Source: Rhodococcus sp. OK302
GTDB lineage: Bacteria > Actinomycetota > Actinomycetes > Mycobacteriales > Mycobacteriaceae
Assembly (NCBI RefSeq): GCF_002245895.1
Contig: NZ_NPJZ01000001.1
Span: 4,066,501-4,130,500, forward strand
Length of the DNA stretch: 64,000 nt
Direction of reading: 5' to 3'
How positions within the stretch are numbered: position 1 is the first letter of the stretch; every line of letters starts with the position of its first letter. Of this stretch, positions 29,278 through 38,015 are shown piece by piece. The notes under the pieces were generated by a model. The model worked only from the letters and a program-made list of their open reading frames with translations, ran no database searches and was not told the DNA's origin. The position numbers and the translations under genes were made by a program.

Positions 29278-31440
29278 ATGTCCAAGAAAGTGGTTGAGAA
29301 GAACCCCGCCAAGAAGAACCCTCCGATCACCGGCTCCCCCGGACCCGCGACACCGCCGCTGGAAGAACCGGTCGAGCCCAGCGGTCCATTGCCACCGAAG
29401 GCCGATCAATCCTCCCCACAGCTTCGCACCGCAACAGCCACGACTGTCGACGGACCTGAGTCCGCACGCGGACAGCAGGGTGAATATCTGACCACCGCGC
29501 AAGGCGCGCGCCTCCGCGATACCGATCACTCCCTCAAAGCCGGACCACGCGGGCCGACACTGCTCCAGGACCATCAATTAAGGGAAAAGATCACCCACTT
29601 CGATCACGAACGGATCCCCGAGCGTGTAGTCCATGCCCGGGGTGCCGGAGCACACGGCGTATTCCGCGCGTTCGGTGCCGCTGAGAAGGTCACCAAGGCC
29701 GGCTTCCTGCGCCGAGCGGTCGAAACCCCGGTGTTCGTTCGCTTCTCCACAGTGCTCGGCTCCCGCGGCTCAGCGGATGCAGTGCGAGATACTCGCGGTT
29801 TCGCTACCAAGTTCTATACGGACGAAGGAACTTTCGACCTGGTCGGCAACAACATCCCGGTCTTTTTCATCCAGGACGGCATCAAATTTCCTGACATCGT
29901 TCATGCTGCGAAACCGCATCCGGACCGCGAGATTCCGCAAGCACAGAGCGCGCACGACACGTTCTGGGATTTCGTCTCCTTACACACCGAAGCCACCGCA
30001 CACACTCTCTGGAATATGTCCGACCGCGGCATTCCGCGGTCGTATCGGATGATGGAGGGATTCGGCGTTCACACCTTCCGGTTGCTCAACGACGACGGTG
30101 AAACCTCACTGGTGAAGTTCCACTGGAAGCCGCGACTGGGTGTGCACTCAGTTGTCTGGGAGGAAGCGCAGCTGATCAACGGGTTCGATCCCGATTTCCA
30201 TCGCCGCGATCTAGCCGACGCAATCGAAGCGGGCGCCTACCCGGAATGGGAACTCGGCATCCAGGTCTTCCCCGACACTCCGGAGCAGATGTTCGAAGGC
30301 ATCGACCTTCTCGATCCCACCAAATTCGTTCCCGAGGAACTGGCCCCGGTTCAGCCGATCGGGGTGATGACTCTCAATGCGAACCCAACCAACTTCTTCG
30401 CCGAAACCGAACAGATCGCGTTCCACCCCGGCCATCTGGTTCCTGGCATCGACGTCACTGACGATCCCCTACTGCAGGCTCGACTATTTTCCTACTTGGA
30501 CACCCAGATCAGCAGATTGGGTGGCCCCAACTTCGGTCAGCTCCCGATCAACCGTCCGCATGCACCGATCAACGACATGTTCCGCGACGGAATGCACCAG
30601 AGCGCAGTTCATTCCGGTGTCGCCCCGTACAAACCGAACTCGTTGGACGGGGGCTGCCCGTTCTCGGCCGGCGCAGAGTCCGGGGCATTCATCGACGTAC
30701 CGCTAGGGCTGGAGGCCGCGACGAAACTCCGGGCATCTCCGGCCTCATTCGACGACCATTTCTCACAGGCGCGACTCTTTTACAGCAGTCTCAGTGATAT
30801 CGAGAAAACCCATGTGGCGCAGGCGTACACCTTCGAGCTGGGAAAGTGCTACGAGCAACCGATCAAAGAACGCACCCTCCTCGTGATCGCAAACATCGAT
30901 GCCGAACTGTGCGCGACTGTCGCAGCCGGTCTGGGCCTGCCGGCCCCGAAACCGTCCGTCCCATTCGACGACGCGCCGACACCGAGCCCCGCTCTGTCTC
31001 AGGTGGGCGCCGAATGGCCCGTTGCCGGCAGGGTGGTCGGAATCGTGGCCGATGAGAACTCGGACCTAGCCGGGGTCAGAGTAGCCGTGTCCGCTCTCGC
31101 CGCCGATGGAATGGTGCCGCTGGTGATCGGCCCGCACGGCGGCACAGTGGACTCGGACTCAGCCACTGTCGCAGTCTCGCGCACCTTCGACACTGCCCGA
31201 TCGATCGAATTCGATGCGCTTCTTCTTGCCGGGGCGCCGACGGATCCGCGACTGGACATTCTTCTCGCCGAAATGTTCCGCCACGGCAAGGTCATCGGCG
31301 CATGGAACGACGGGACAGTACTTCTCGAATCCGCTGGGCTCACTGCGTCGGACGGCATCATCATCGGCGAGGACGGTCCGTCGGTACTCGAACAGGTAGT
31401 CGCATTGCTCAAATCCCATCGTGTCTGGAGTCGACTCTGA
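29278..31440 (+). CDS. katE: Large-subunit clade II catalase (HPII/KatE type)
   Basis: 720 residues, the size of HPII catalases that degrade hydrogen peroxide with heme. A Pro/Lys-rich N-terminal extension (1-60) precedes the core. Catalytic His119 ([12 protein letters not shown]) and Asn192 ([10 protein letters not shown]) are in place, as is the proximal heme tyrosine in [19 protein letters not shown]-terminal flavodoxin/GATase1-like domain from about 570 ([18 protein letters not shown]) ends in [20 protein letters not shown] precedes the ATG. Last gene of the second stress block. Confidence 0.97.
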   Translation: MSKKVVEKNPAKKNPPITGSPGPATPPLEEPVEPSGPLPPKADQSSPQLRTATATTVDGPESARGQQGEYLTTAQGARLRDTDHSLKAGPRGPTLLQDHQLREKITHFDHERIPERVVHARGAGAHGVFRAFGAAEKVTKAGFLRRAVETPVFVRFSTVLGSRGSADAVRDTRGFATKFYTDEGTFDLVGNNIPVFFIQDGIKFPDIVHAAKPHPDREIPQAQSAHDTFWDFVSLHTEATAHTLWNMSDRGIPRSYRMMEGFGVHTFRLLNDDGETSLVKFHWKPRLGVHSVVWEEAQLINGFDPDFHRRDLADAIEAGAYPEWELGIQVFPDTPEQMFEGIDLLDPTKFVPEELAPVQPIGVMTLNANPTNFFAETEQIAFHPGHLVPGIDVTDDPLLQARLFSYLDTQISRLGGPNFGQLPINRPHAPINDMFRDGMHQSAVHSGVAPYKPNSLDGGCPFSAGAESGAFIDVPLGLEAATKLRASPASFDDHFSQARLFYSSLSDIEKTHVAQAYTFELGKCYEQPIKERTLLVIANIDAELCATVAAGLGLPAPKPSVPFDDAPTPSPALSQVGAEWPVAGRVVGIVADENSDLAGVRVAVSALAADGMVPLVIGPHGGTVDSDSATVAVSRTFDTARSIEFDALLLAGAPTDPRLDILLAEMFRHGKVIGAWNDGTVLLESAGLTASDGIIIGEDGPSVLEQVVALLKSHRVWSRL

Positions 31441-31515
31441 GACATTGCCGGAGAGCGGTCGGTGTTCAAGTGTTCCGCCACTGCGGACCTGTAGATCGAA
31501 CAAGGAGAATGGTCG

Positions 31516-32241
31516 ATGCTGTTGAAATCTCCCCACAATGTGCGGGGTGTCGTCACGGTCATACCCGCCCATAACGAGCAGCAACTGCTGCCGGCCTGTT
31601 TACGGAGCCTCCGGCGCGCGGCCGACTCCGCACCGATTCCGGTGACGACTATCGTCGTGCTCGACTCATGTTCGGATGGTTCCGCATTTGCTGTCGGAGA
31701 CTTCGCGGACGTCCTCGTCGTGGAGTACGGCAACGTAGGAGCCGCCAGAGCCGCGGGGTTCAGCGCCAGCGGGAGCATCGGCCGCGAGGATGTCTGGTTT
31801 ACGACTACGGACGCAGACTCGACAGTTCCCGAGTCGTGGTACGTCGACCAACTTGACTACTGGCCACACCACGATGTGGTCGTGGGCAAGGTCCGGGTCG
31901 ATTGGTCCACACATTCGGAGAGGACCCGTCGGCGATACGACAACGCGTATCGCCTTCGCGGGAACAACAATCACGGCCACATCCACGGGGCCAACCTGGG
32001 AATGCGGGCCGACCTCTACCACCGTGTCGGCGGATTCCGCCCATTGGCCGTCGCGGAAGATGTCGACCTGGTGGAACGGATGCGCGATGCGGGGGCACGG
32101 ATCGCGTGGGATGAACGGAATGTGGTGACCACGTCCGATCGGAGAACGCCTCGAGCACGCGGCGGATTCGGCGATCATCTCCGCGGTCTCGAACACGACT
32201 CCCAGACGCACCGTCCAGTCGCAGTCGCGGAGCACCCGTGA
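31516..32241 (+). CDS. Family 2 glycosyltransferase
   Basis: 241 residues, a soluble GT-A fold. Motifs in order: VTVIPAHNEQQLL, IVVLDSCSDGS, the metal-binding TTTDADSTVP, ANLGMRADLYHRVGGF and AVAEDVDLVERM. AAGGAGAATGG precedes the ATG. No membrane helix, so the acceptor is probably soluble or membrane-peripheral. First of four genes joined by overlaps (TGA/ATG shared with the next frame). The donor sugar is unknown. Distance to katE is 75 bases, so readthrough is possible. Confidence 0.9.
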   Translation: MLLKSPHNVRGVVTVIPAHNEQQLLPACLRSLRRAADSAPIPVTTIVVLDSCSDGSAFAVGDFADVLVVEYGNVGAARAAGFSASGSIGREDVWFTTTDADSTVPESWYVDQLDYWPHHDVVVGKVRVDWSTHSERTRRRYDNAYRLRGNNNHGHIHGANLGMRADLYHRVGGFRPLAVAEDVDLVERMRDAGARIAWDERNVVTTSDRRTPRARGGFGDHLRGLEHDSQTHRPVAVAEHP

Positions 32242-33173
32242 AATCCATAGCGGTGCATCCGTCGGTCACTCCCGATGAGGCGGCCCAGTGGCCACTCCCT
32301 GGATCGGGCTGCTCCCGCGAGCGGTGGCACAAACTCGCCGACGCGGCGCGAGTCGACCTCGTCGGCGCCCGCATGCTCGAAGCGCACGCTGACGCGGTCG
32401 CCATCCTCCGAGAGCTGTCGGGCCCGCGCCCACGATTCGGCGAACTCTGGGGTGTGTGGGCAGCCGACCCTCCACATGCGGTGGTTGTTGCGCGAAAAAC
32501 ATCGGAGGGCGTTGTTCTCGATGGACGGAAGCTGTGGTGTTCAGGCGCGAGCATCTGCACTCACGCACTCGTCACTGCACGCTCCGGTGACGAGTCGGCA
32601 CTTTTCGCAGTCGACCTCTCCACTGCCGGGATCAAACCGGTACCGGACAGCTGGCCTGCCGTCGGCATGGCCCGAAGCGATTCTGGTGCAGTAGATTTCA
32701 CCGCAGTACCGGCTGAACCCGTTGGTTCTGCAAGCGACTATCTCACCCGCCCCGGCTTCTGGCATGGCGCAATCGGCGTAGCGGCGTGCTGGTACGGCGG
32801 GGCTCAGGCAGTCGCCGACACGCTACGCGCAACCACGAGCGACGACCCCCATCGACTCGCACACCTGGGCGGCGTCGATGCCGCCCTGTACGCCGCCGGC
32901 AGCGTCCTCGATGCCGCCGCCCTCGACCTGGACCGACGCCCACTCGACCGTAACGCCGGGGAGATCCGGGCACGACGGGTCCGGGCTGTCGTCGAGTCCT
33001 CCGTGAGCGAGGTACTCGACCGTGTCGGCCGAGCGCTCGGTGCCGCACCCCTATGTAACGATGCCCGGCATGCCCAACTCGTCGCAGACCTGACGGTCTA
33101 CGTGCGTCAGAGTCACGCCGAACGAGACCTCGCTGATTTAGCCCGGGCCTTGCGAACGGAAGTTGCAGACTGA
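32238..33173 (+). CDS. Acyl-CoA-dehydrogenase-like protein
   Basis: 311 residues, shorter than a full acyl-CoA dehydrogenase (about 380). The middle beta-domain (GELWGVWAADPP, LDGRKLWCSGASICTHALV, FAVDLSTAGIKP) and the helical C-terminal bundle are visible. The usual catalytic-glutamate motif is not obvious, and the N-terminal helical domain is short. It overlaps the glycosyltransferase by four bases and the deacetylase gene by TGATG. In this setting an oxidation of an acyl or sugar intermediate is possible, but the substrate is not known. Confidence 0.85.
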   Translation: MKSIAVHPSVTPDEAAQWPLPGSGCSRERWHKLADAARVDLVGARMLEAHADAVAILRELSGPRPRFGELWGVWAADPPHAVVVARKTSEGVVLDGRKLWCSGASICTHALVTARSGDESALFAVDLSTAGIKPVPDSWPAVGMARSDSGAVDFTAVPAEPVGSASDYLTRPGFWHGAIGVAACWYGGAQAVADTLRATTSDDPHRLAHLGGVDAALYAAGSVLDAAALDLDRRPLDRNAGEIRARRVRAVVESSVSEVLDRVGRALGAAPLCNDARHAQLVADLTVYVRQSHAERDLADLARALRTEVAD

Positions 33174-33921
33174 TGACGAGTACGCAACGCTTCGAAAGTT
33201 CACCGGTCGCGGACGGGGGCACCCCGAGAGTCGTTGGGCGGGGAGCACACTGTTCGATCCCTTGGACGACCAGCGGTGCCCGGCGCTGGTCGTAGTCGCC
33301 CCTCACCCGGATGACGAAGTCCTGGGCGTCGGCGGGTGGGCGTCCGAATTGTCGGCGCGAGGCGTGCCGGTGACGATCCTGTCCGTCACAGATGGAGATG
33401 CCTCCCACCCCGATTCTCCGACGGTGACCCCACACGAGCTGGCAACCCGCAGACGCGACGAATCCAACCGAGCCGCACAATGTCTCGGGCTAGCTTCGCC
33501 GTTCCGCCTGGGCTTGCCGGACGGGGCAGTTGCCGACCATGAGGACACCCTCGCTGCACGGATCCGTTCCTACTTACAGGCGGGTTACTGGTGCGCAGCC
33601 CCGTTGCGCACCGACGGCCATCCCGACCATGAGGCCGCCGGCCGCGCCGCGGCACGCGCTGCGCACGACGCCGGAGCGGTTCTTGTCGAGTATCCGATCT
33701 GGCTGTGGCACTGGTCCTTTCCCGGTGACCCGTCAGTTCCTTGGCCACGAGCCCGGAGCTTCGCACTCACCAAGGACAGGCTCGATGCGAAGCGGGCAGC
33801 AGCCGGAATGTTCGCGAGCCAGATCAGCGATCTCTCGGAGCACCCGGCGGACCGGGCCATCCTCCCCCCACACGTACTCGCCCGGCTGATACGCAACCAC
33901 GAAACGGTGTTCGTCCCATGA
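33163..33921 (+). CDS. PIG-L family deacetylase (N-terminus frameshifted)
   Basis: 252 residues if started at a TTG. LmbE/PIG-L zinc hydrolases remove acetyl from N-acetylglucosamine-type substrates. The motif APHPDDEVLG (first His-Asp-Asp) and HPDHEAAG (third ligand) are intact. The first 20 codons look wrong. A better start, ATG at 33173 overlapping the previous stop, reads MTSTQRFESSPVADGGTP and would join the body as TPESRWAGS if the CCCC run at 33222-33225 had one more C. Either a sequencing slip or a real frameshift is likely. Confidence 0.88.
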   Translation: MQTDDEYATLRKFTGRGRGHPESRWAGSTLFDPLDDQRCPALVVVAPHPDDEVLGVGGWASELSARGVPVTILSVTDGDASHPDSPTVTPHELATRRRDESNRAAQCLGLASPFRLGLPDGAVADHEDTLAARIRSYLQAGYWCAAPLRTDGHPDHEAAGRAAARAAHDAGAVLVEYPIWLWHWSFPGDPSVPWPRARSFALTKDRLDAKRAAAGMFASQISDLSEHPADRAILPPHVLARLIRNHETVFVP

Positions 33922-34538
33922 GCAGAATGCCTGACGACTATTTCACCCAGATGTATGCGCAGAACCCGGATCCATGGGGGTTCGACGAACGGTGGTACGA
34001 GCACCGCAAACGCAATCTCACTGCCGCGATACTGCCGCGCGCGCGATTCCGTCACGCGTTCGAGCCAGGCTGCTCCATCGGCAACCTCACCACCGTGCTC
34101 GCGCCCCGATGCGACCGCCTGCTGGCTACCGACATCGTCGATTCTGCCCTCGTGTCAGCTCGGTCGCGGTTGGAGCGAACTCCCCATCCCGACGTGACAT
34201 TCATCCACTGGGCGCTCGGCGATCCGTGGCCGGACGCCACATTCGACCTGATCGTTCTCAGCGAAGTGTGTTACTACCTCGAACCGCACGCTCTTCCGCG
34301 CGTCCTGGACGACGTTGCGGAGCACCTCACGATCGATGGAGTGCTGTTGGCAGCGCACTGGCGGCACCCGGTCTCGGATTACCCGACGACGGGCGACGAA
34401 GTGCACAACATCCTTTCCCAGCATCAGGCTCTCACACGCACAGCCCGATACGAGGACCCGGATCTGCTTCTGGAAACCTTCGCGCCCGTCGGCACGAAGC
34501 CCAAATCCGTAGCCACGATCGAGGGGCTCGTCGCCTGA
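33918..34538 (+). CDS. NodS-like SAM-dependent methyltransferase
   Basis: 206 residues; the ATG overlaps the deacetylase stop (ATGA). N-terminal YFTQMYAQNPDPWGFDERWYE is characteristic of NodS-type methyltransferases, which N-methylate a deacetylated glucosamine. SAM-binding motif I is FEPGCSIGNLTTVLA, followed by LLATDIVDSALVSAR, FDLIVLSEVCYYL and a late VLLAAHWRHPV. Last gene of the four-gene operon; the terminator at 34582 follows. Confidence 0.9.
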   Translation: MSRMPDDYFTQMYAQNPDPWGFDERWYEHRKRNLTAAILPRARFRHAFEPGCSIGNLTTVLAPRCDRLLATDIVDSALVSARSRLERTPHPDVTFIHWALGDPWPDATFDLIVLSEVCYYLEPHALPRVLDDVAEHLTIDGVLLAAHWRHPVSDYPTTGDEVHNILSQHQALTRTARYEDPDLLLETFAPVGTKPKSVATIEGLVA

Positions 34539-34581
34539 CCAGCGGCGAGATTCACCCACTCGGATGGATGCTCGCACGAAT

Positions 34582-34616
34582 GTCCCCCGACTCCATCGGA
34601 ACAAGAGTCGGGGGAC
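34582..34616. terminator. Bidirectional terminator between convergent genes
   Basis: GTCCCCCGACTC and GAGTCGGGGGAC form a perfect 12-bp stem with an 11-base loop, located between the methyltransferase and the convergent dehydrogenase gene. Confidence 0.85.
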
Positions 34617-34626
34617 GTATCGGTCG

Positions 34627-36003
34627 TTACTCCTTGGAGACGCGGATCAGCTTCTTGTTGACAAATTCGTCCATTCCCCAGGGGCCCAGCTCGCGCCCCA
34701 CGCCGGATCGTTTGACTCCACCGAACGGGAGACCGGGCAACGTCGTGCCGTGTTCGTTGACAAACGCCATTCCGACGTCGAGATCGGCAGCAACCGAGCG
34801 CGCTGCGTCGAGGTCAGTGCTCCAGACCGACCCACTCAATCCGTAGACGGACGAATTGGCAAGCTCTACAGCCTCTTCCGCGGACTTCACCTTGTAGACG
34901 ACGCCAGCAGGTCCGAAGAGTTCTTCGCTGTACGCGCGCATCTCCGGAGTGACGTCCGCCAGCAGTGTGGGTTGAACGTATGCGCCCGGACCTTCGATCT
35001 TCTTCCCTCCTGTCAGCAATGTCGCACCCTTGTACACCGCGTCCTCGATCTGCTCGATCAACGTGTCAACTGCACTGTTCGAAGACAGTGGCCCCAGAAC
35101 TGTACTTTCTTCCGAAGGGTCACCAGCGGAGACGGATTCGAATGAGGCAGTCAGTTTGCGTGTGAAGTCTTCATAGAAATCTTCGGTGACGATGAATCGT
35201 TTTGCCGCGTTGCATGCTTGACCAGCGTTGGACAAGCGTGCCTTGGTTGCCGATGCGACTGTGACATCCATGTCGTCGGAATCGAGAACGATGAACACGT
35301 CGGAGCCACCGAGTTCGAGGACTACCTTCTTGAGGTTGCGTCCCGCGGTTTCCGCGACGCTGGTGCCGGCGCGCTCACTGCCGGTCAAGGACACACCCTG
35401 CACTCGAGGGTCGGCGACCATGTCAGCGATCTGTTCGTTGCTCGCGAAGACGTTGACGTACGCGTCCTCAGGTAAACCCGCTTGCCGCAGGATCTCTTCC
35501 ATCAACAGTGCGGATTGCGGACAGTTGGACGCGTGCTTGAGGATGATCGTGTTACCGAGCATAAGATTCGGCGCTGCGAACCGGGCGACCTGGTAATAGG
35601 GGTAGTTCCACGGCATCACACCCACCAGCACGCCGATGGGGCGCCGGTACACCACCGATTCTTCGGCTCCGGGAACGTCAAGGTGTTCTTCGTCGAGCAA
35701 CGCCGGCCCGTGATCGGCATACCACTGGTAGATGGCCGCGGACAGTTGCACTTCACCCTTTGCTTCGCGAACCGGTTTGCCCATCTCCAGCGATATCATG
35801 CGCGCTAACTCGTCGGCGCGTTCGATGTACAACTCGGCTGTCCTACCCAGTACTTGTGCGCGCGTTTGCGGTGCAGACTTTTTCCAGCTCAGATAGCCGC
35901 GATGCACCTTCGCGAGCGCGGCTTCCACTCCGCTGTCATCCAAAGTGTCGAACTCCCTGACGGTTTCACCTGTCGCGGGATTGACTGTTTTGTAGTTAGT
36001 CAT
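34627..36003 (-). CDS. gabD: NAD(P)-dependent succinate-semialdehyde dehydrogenase family
   Basis: 458 residues, the Sad/GabD-like size. Oxidises a short-chain semialdehyde such as succinate semialdehyde. Signatures are MPWNYPYYQVARFAAPNLMLGN, the nucleotide-binding SLTGSERAG, general base Glu230 (VVLELGGSD) and nucleophile Cys264 (NAGQACNAAKRF). The C-terminal oligomerisation region ends MDEFVNKKLIRVSKE. Stands alone. The substrate within the aldehyde dehydrogenase superfamily is inferred from overall motif similarity, so the symbol is tentative. Confidence 0.9.
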   Translation of the reverse strand: MTNYKTVNPATGETVREFDTLDDSGVEAALAKVHRGYLSWKKSAPQTRAQVLGRTAELYIERADELARMISLEMGKPVREAKGEVQLSAAIYQWYADHGPALLDEEHLDVPGAEESVVYRRPIGVLVGVMPWNYPYYQVARFAAPNLMLGNTIILKHASNCPQSALLMEEILRQAGLPEDAYVNVFASNEQIADMVADPRVQGVSLTGSERAGTSVAETAGRNLKKVVLELGGSDVFIVLDSDDMDVTVASATKARLSNAGQACNAAKRFIVTEDFYEDFTRKLTASFESVSAGDPSEESTVLGPLSSNSAVDTLIEQIEDAVYKGATLLTGGKKIEGPGAYVQPTLLADVTPEMRAYSEELFGPAGVVYKVKSAEEAVELANSSVYGLSGSVWSTDLDAARSVAADLDVGMAFVNEHGTTLPGLPFGGVKRSGVGRELGPWGMDEFVNKKLIRVSKE

Positions 36004-36165
36004 AGTTCAACAACGTGCCGGAGGGGCTAGAAGATTCCCGAATGAACGGACTAAAAGTGAATCAGCTCAATAGGTTTCGGGTGAATTCAGGTTGGGTATG
36101 CCAGGCGGAATGCAGGTGGAGAGCGGTCTAGCTGGCCCGACGGCCACTTTCGCCCTACCCAAAGG

Positions 36166-36519
36166 TCAGATCAGGAACGAAAAGGATGCCACCCCGTACG
36201 CCAAAGTCAGCCCAGCGAGAATCCATCCTAGGTAGGGTCTGATGCACAGGCGCTGCATGCGGTGCCATCGCGGCGAAGCTCGCAAGAATGCACCGACAGT
36301 GCCCAGTGCCAGCGCCGCGCTTGGCAAGAAGACCAACAGACGGCGGTCCTTCCGCGAGCAGATCAACGTGTCGACGTCTACACACTCACCCCGCCGAGCA
36401 CCCAGCCATACAATCGCCATGATTACCGCAGTCACTGTCACCACTACAGAGATCCCGTAACTTATTGTCCGCCTGTTGATCTGCTCGTTTCCGTTGGCAA
36501 TTCCAGGCTTTCCAGTCAT
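36166..36519 (-). CDS. Small membrane protein, three spans
   Basis: 117 residues. After a polar N-terminus (MTGKPGIANGNEQINRR) come three hydrophobic segments: SYGISVVVTVTAVIMAIVWLG, LVFLPSAALALGTVGAFL and LGWILAGLTLAYGVASFSFLI. A CVDVDTLIC pair of cysteines lies in the first loop, probably outside the membrane. No family recognised. It lies 65 bases downstream of the UsfY-like gene in the same direction. Confidence 0.65.
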   Translation of the reverse strand: MTGKPGIANGNEQINRRTISYGISVVVTVTAVIMAIVWLGARRGECVDVDTLICSRKDRRLLVFLPSAALALGTVGAFLRASPRWHRMQRLCIRPYLGWILAGLTLAYGVASFSFLI

Positions 36520-36584
36520 CGATGGGCCCCTTCAATGTCCTTCAGATCGAGTCCATCAAATCGACTCTGTCAGTCGGGTGTGAA

Positions 36585-36878
36585 TCAGTGACCTTCCTGT
36601 TCCAGAAGGTCTCGCCCTTCGAGACGCTTGATGCGCCGACGCTCCGCCAAGACAGCAAACACGCCGAATGCGAAGGACACCGCGCACACAATCCCTGCAA
36701 CAAGTGCCCATCCGCGAAATCCGTAACCGGCTGCTACCAAAGCTAATCCGAGCGCCGCAAGACCAAGCCCGATCAGAATGCATCCGGGGTAACTACGTTC
36801 GTCGGCGATCGCTTCACCGACATGCGATCGATTTGTATGTGCGCCATCAATGGGGAGGTCTCCATTTACATCGGACAC
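36585..36878 (-). CDS. UsfY-like small membrane protein
   Basis: 97 residues from a GTG with CGGAGAG directly upstream. Layout: polar N-terminus, YPGCILIGLGLAALGLALVAAG, FRGWALVAGIVCAVSFAFGVFAVL, then a basic helix ERRRIKRLEGRDLLEQEGH. This resembles mycobacterial UsfY, encoded beside sigF. No sigma factor is near here, so the name is by similarity of layout only. Confidence 0.7.
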   Translation of the reverse strand: MSDVNGDLPIDGAHTNRSHVGEAIADERSYPGCILIGLGLAALGLALVAAGYGFRGWALVAGIVCAVSFAFGVFAVLAERRRIKRLEGRDLLEQEGH

Positions 36879-37121
36879 TGCACTCTCCGTTCGCTGAAGT
36901 AAACCGGATCGCGCGCCCTGCCGCCGTCGACAGGTCAAACCAATAGACGGCACGCGGTCGCTCTCGGTTTGGACGCACATCGGCATCCGGAAACAACTTA
37001 TCTGCATCAGAGGATACAGATAATATCTCCACCCGAATACCGCCTATTCAGATTTTGATCCCTACGGGCGTTCTGTTGATCGCGCAATCGGTACTGAGCG
37101 GGGCCCGATCACATGTCGAGG

Positions 37122-37658
37122 TCAACACGTAGCGCGGGAACTGCGCAATGAAGATTCTCCCCGCGCCCAGCTTTCCGTAATATGTTCGGCCAGTAGATCG
37201 TCGAACACCAGACACGCTGCCGCGCCGAACAGAATATTCCTACCCATTGCGGGATCCTGCTCGGCGAGCCCCCCAGCAAGGTTACGAACCGCGATCTGCT
37301 CGTGAACCGAGTCGGCTTCGACATGCTCGTCGTAGAACAAGGTGGCGCGAGCGTCGAATCCGAGCCTTCGCAGGCCGGCGCTGTAATTCTTGCTCGGCAG
37401 TGAGGAGGTGGTCTCCACCGCACACAGATGACCGACCAAAGCCCCGAGATGGCGTCGGTGCAGTCCGAAGAACGAAAGCACATTCAGTCCTGCCAGAGTC
37501 ACCGCCGGAACAACATCGAGGTAATGCGCATATCGATCCGAGAGGCCGAGTTCGCGCATCGTCGTCGCAAAGAGCGTCGAGTGCATCCGTTCGAGGCGCC
37601 CTCCTCCGTACTCGTCTGCCTGCACCTCCACCAGAGCGGCCTTCGGCGCCCCGGCGAG
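37122..37658 (-). pseudogene. Heme-oxygenase-like iron redox enzyme, N-terminus lost
   Basis: About 178 codons homologous to the C-terminal half of the iron-containing redox enzyme family (normally near 340 residues), which uses a heme-oxygenase-like diiron fold. Ligand-type motifs remain: VEVQADEYGGGRLERMH, HLCAVETTSS and YDEHVEADSVHEQIAVRN. Family-like sequence continues upstream to LAGAPKAALVEVQADEY and meets a TGA at 37659. Beyond it lies the oppositely oriented CDGSH remnant, so a rearrangement probably removed the 5' half. A GTG at 37629 could still start a 169-residue product. Confidence 0.75.
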
Positions 37659-37659
37659 T

Positions 37660-37841
37660 CAAGGCATACCCAAGGTGTGCGGACGGTCCGCTGCTCATTC
37701 GTGGGCCGGACCCGGATCGATGCCGACGGCAACCCGATCAACCGCGAACGAGCCACTGTAGCGCTCTGCCGATGCGGCGGCACATCGATCCCGCTCTTCT
37801 GCGACGGGACGCACAAGAAGCGGAAATCTCGACGTTCCTGA
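37660..37841 (+). pseudogene. CDGSH iron-sulfur protein, frameshifted
   Basis: Two frames together give a CDGSH protein: CADGPLLIRGPD in one frame and RIDADGNPINRERATVALC, RCGGTSIPLFCDGTHKK in another. The 2Fe-2S motif CRCGG...FCDGTH is complete. The shift falls in the CCC of GGACCCGG near 37716-37718. In many actinobacteria this protein is encoded next to the heme-oxygenase-like enzyme whose fragment lies alongside. Either a pseudogene or a one-base sequence error. Confidence 0.7.
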
Positions 37842-38015
37842 GGAACTAGCCCTTCCGCGCGAAATCCAAGGTCCGGCGAACTGGCCGAGAATGTCAGGGA
37901 CGCAACCGATTCAGTCGCCTCCCACTGACTGGGTCATTGAATTCTCGATCCCCCGAAACGCCCCTACTGTGACTGGCACCACTCTGATACCAAAGTCGAC
38001 AAACAGGAGAACCGG

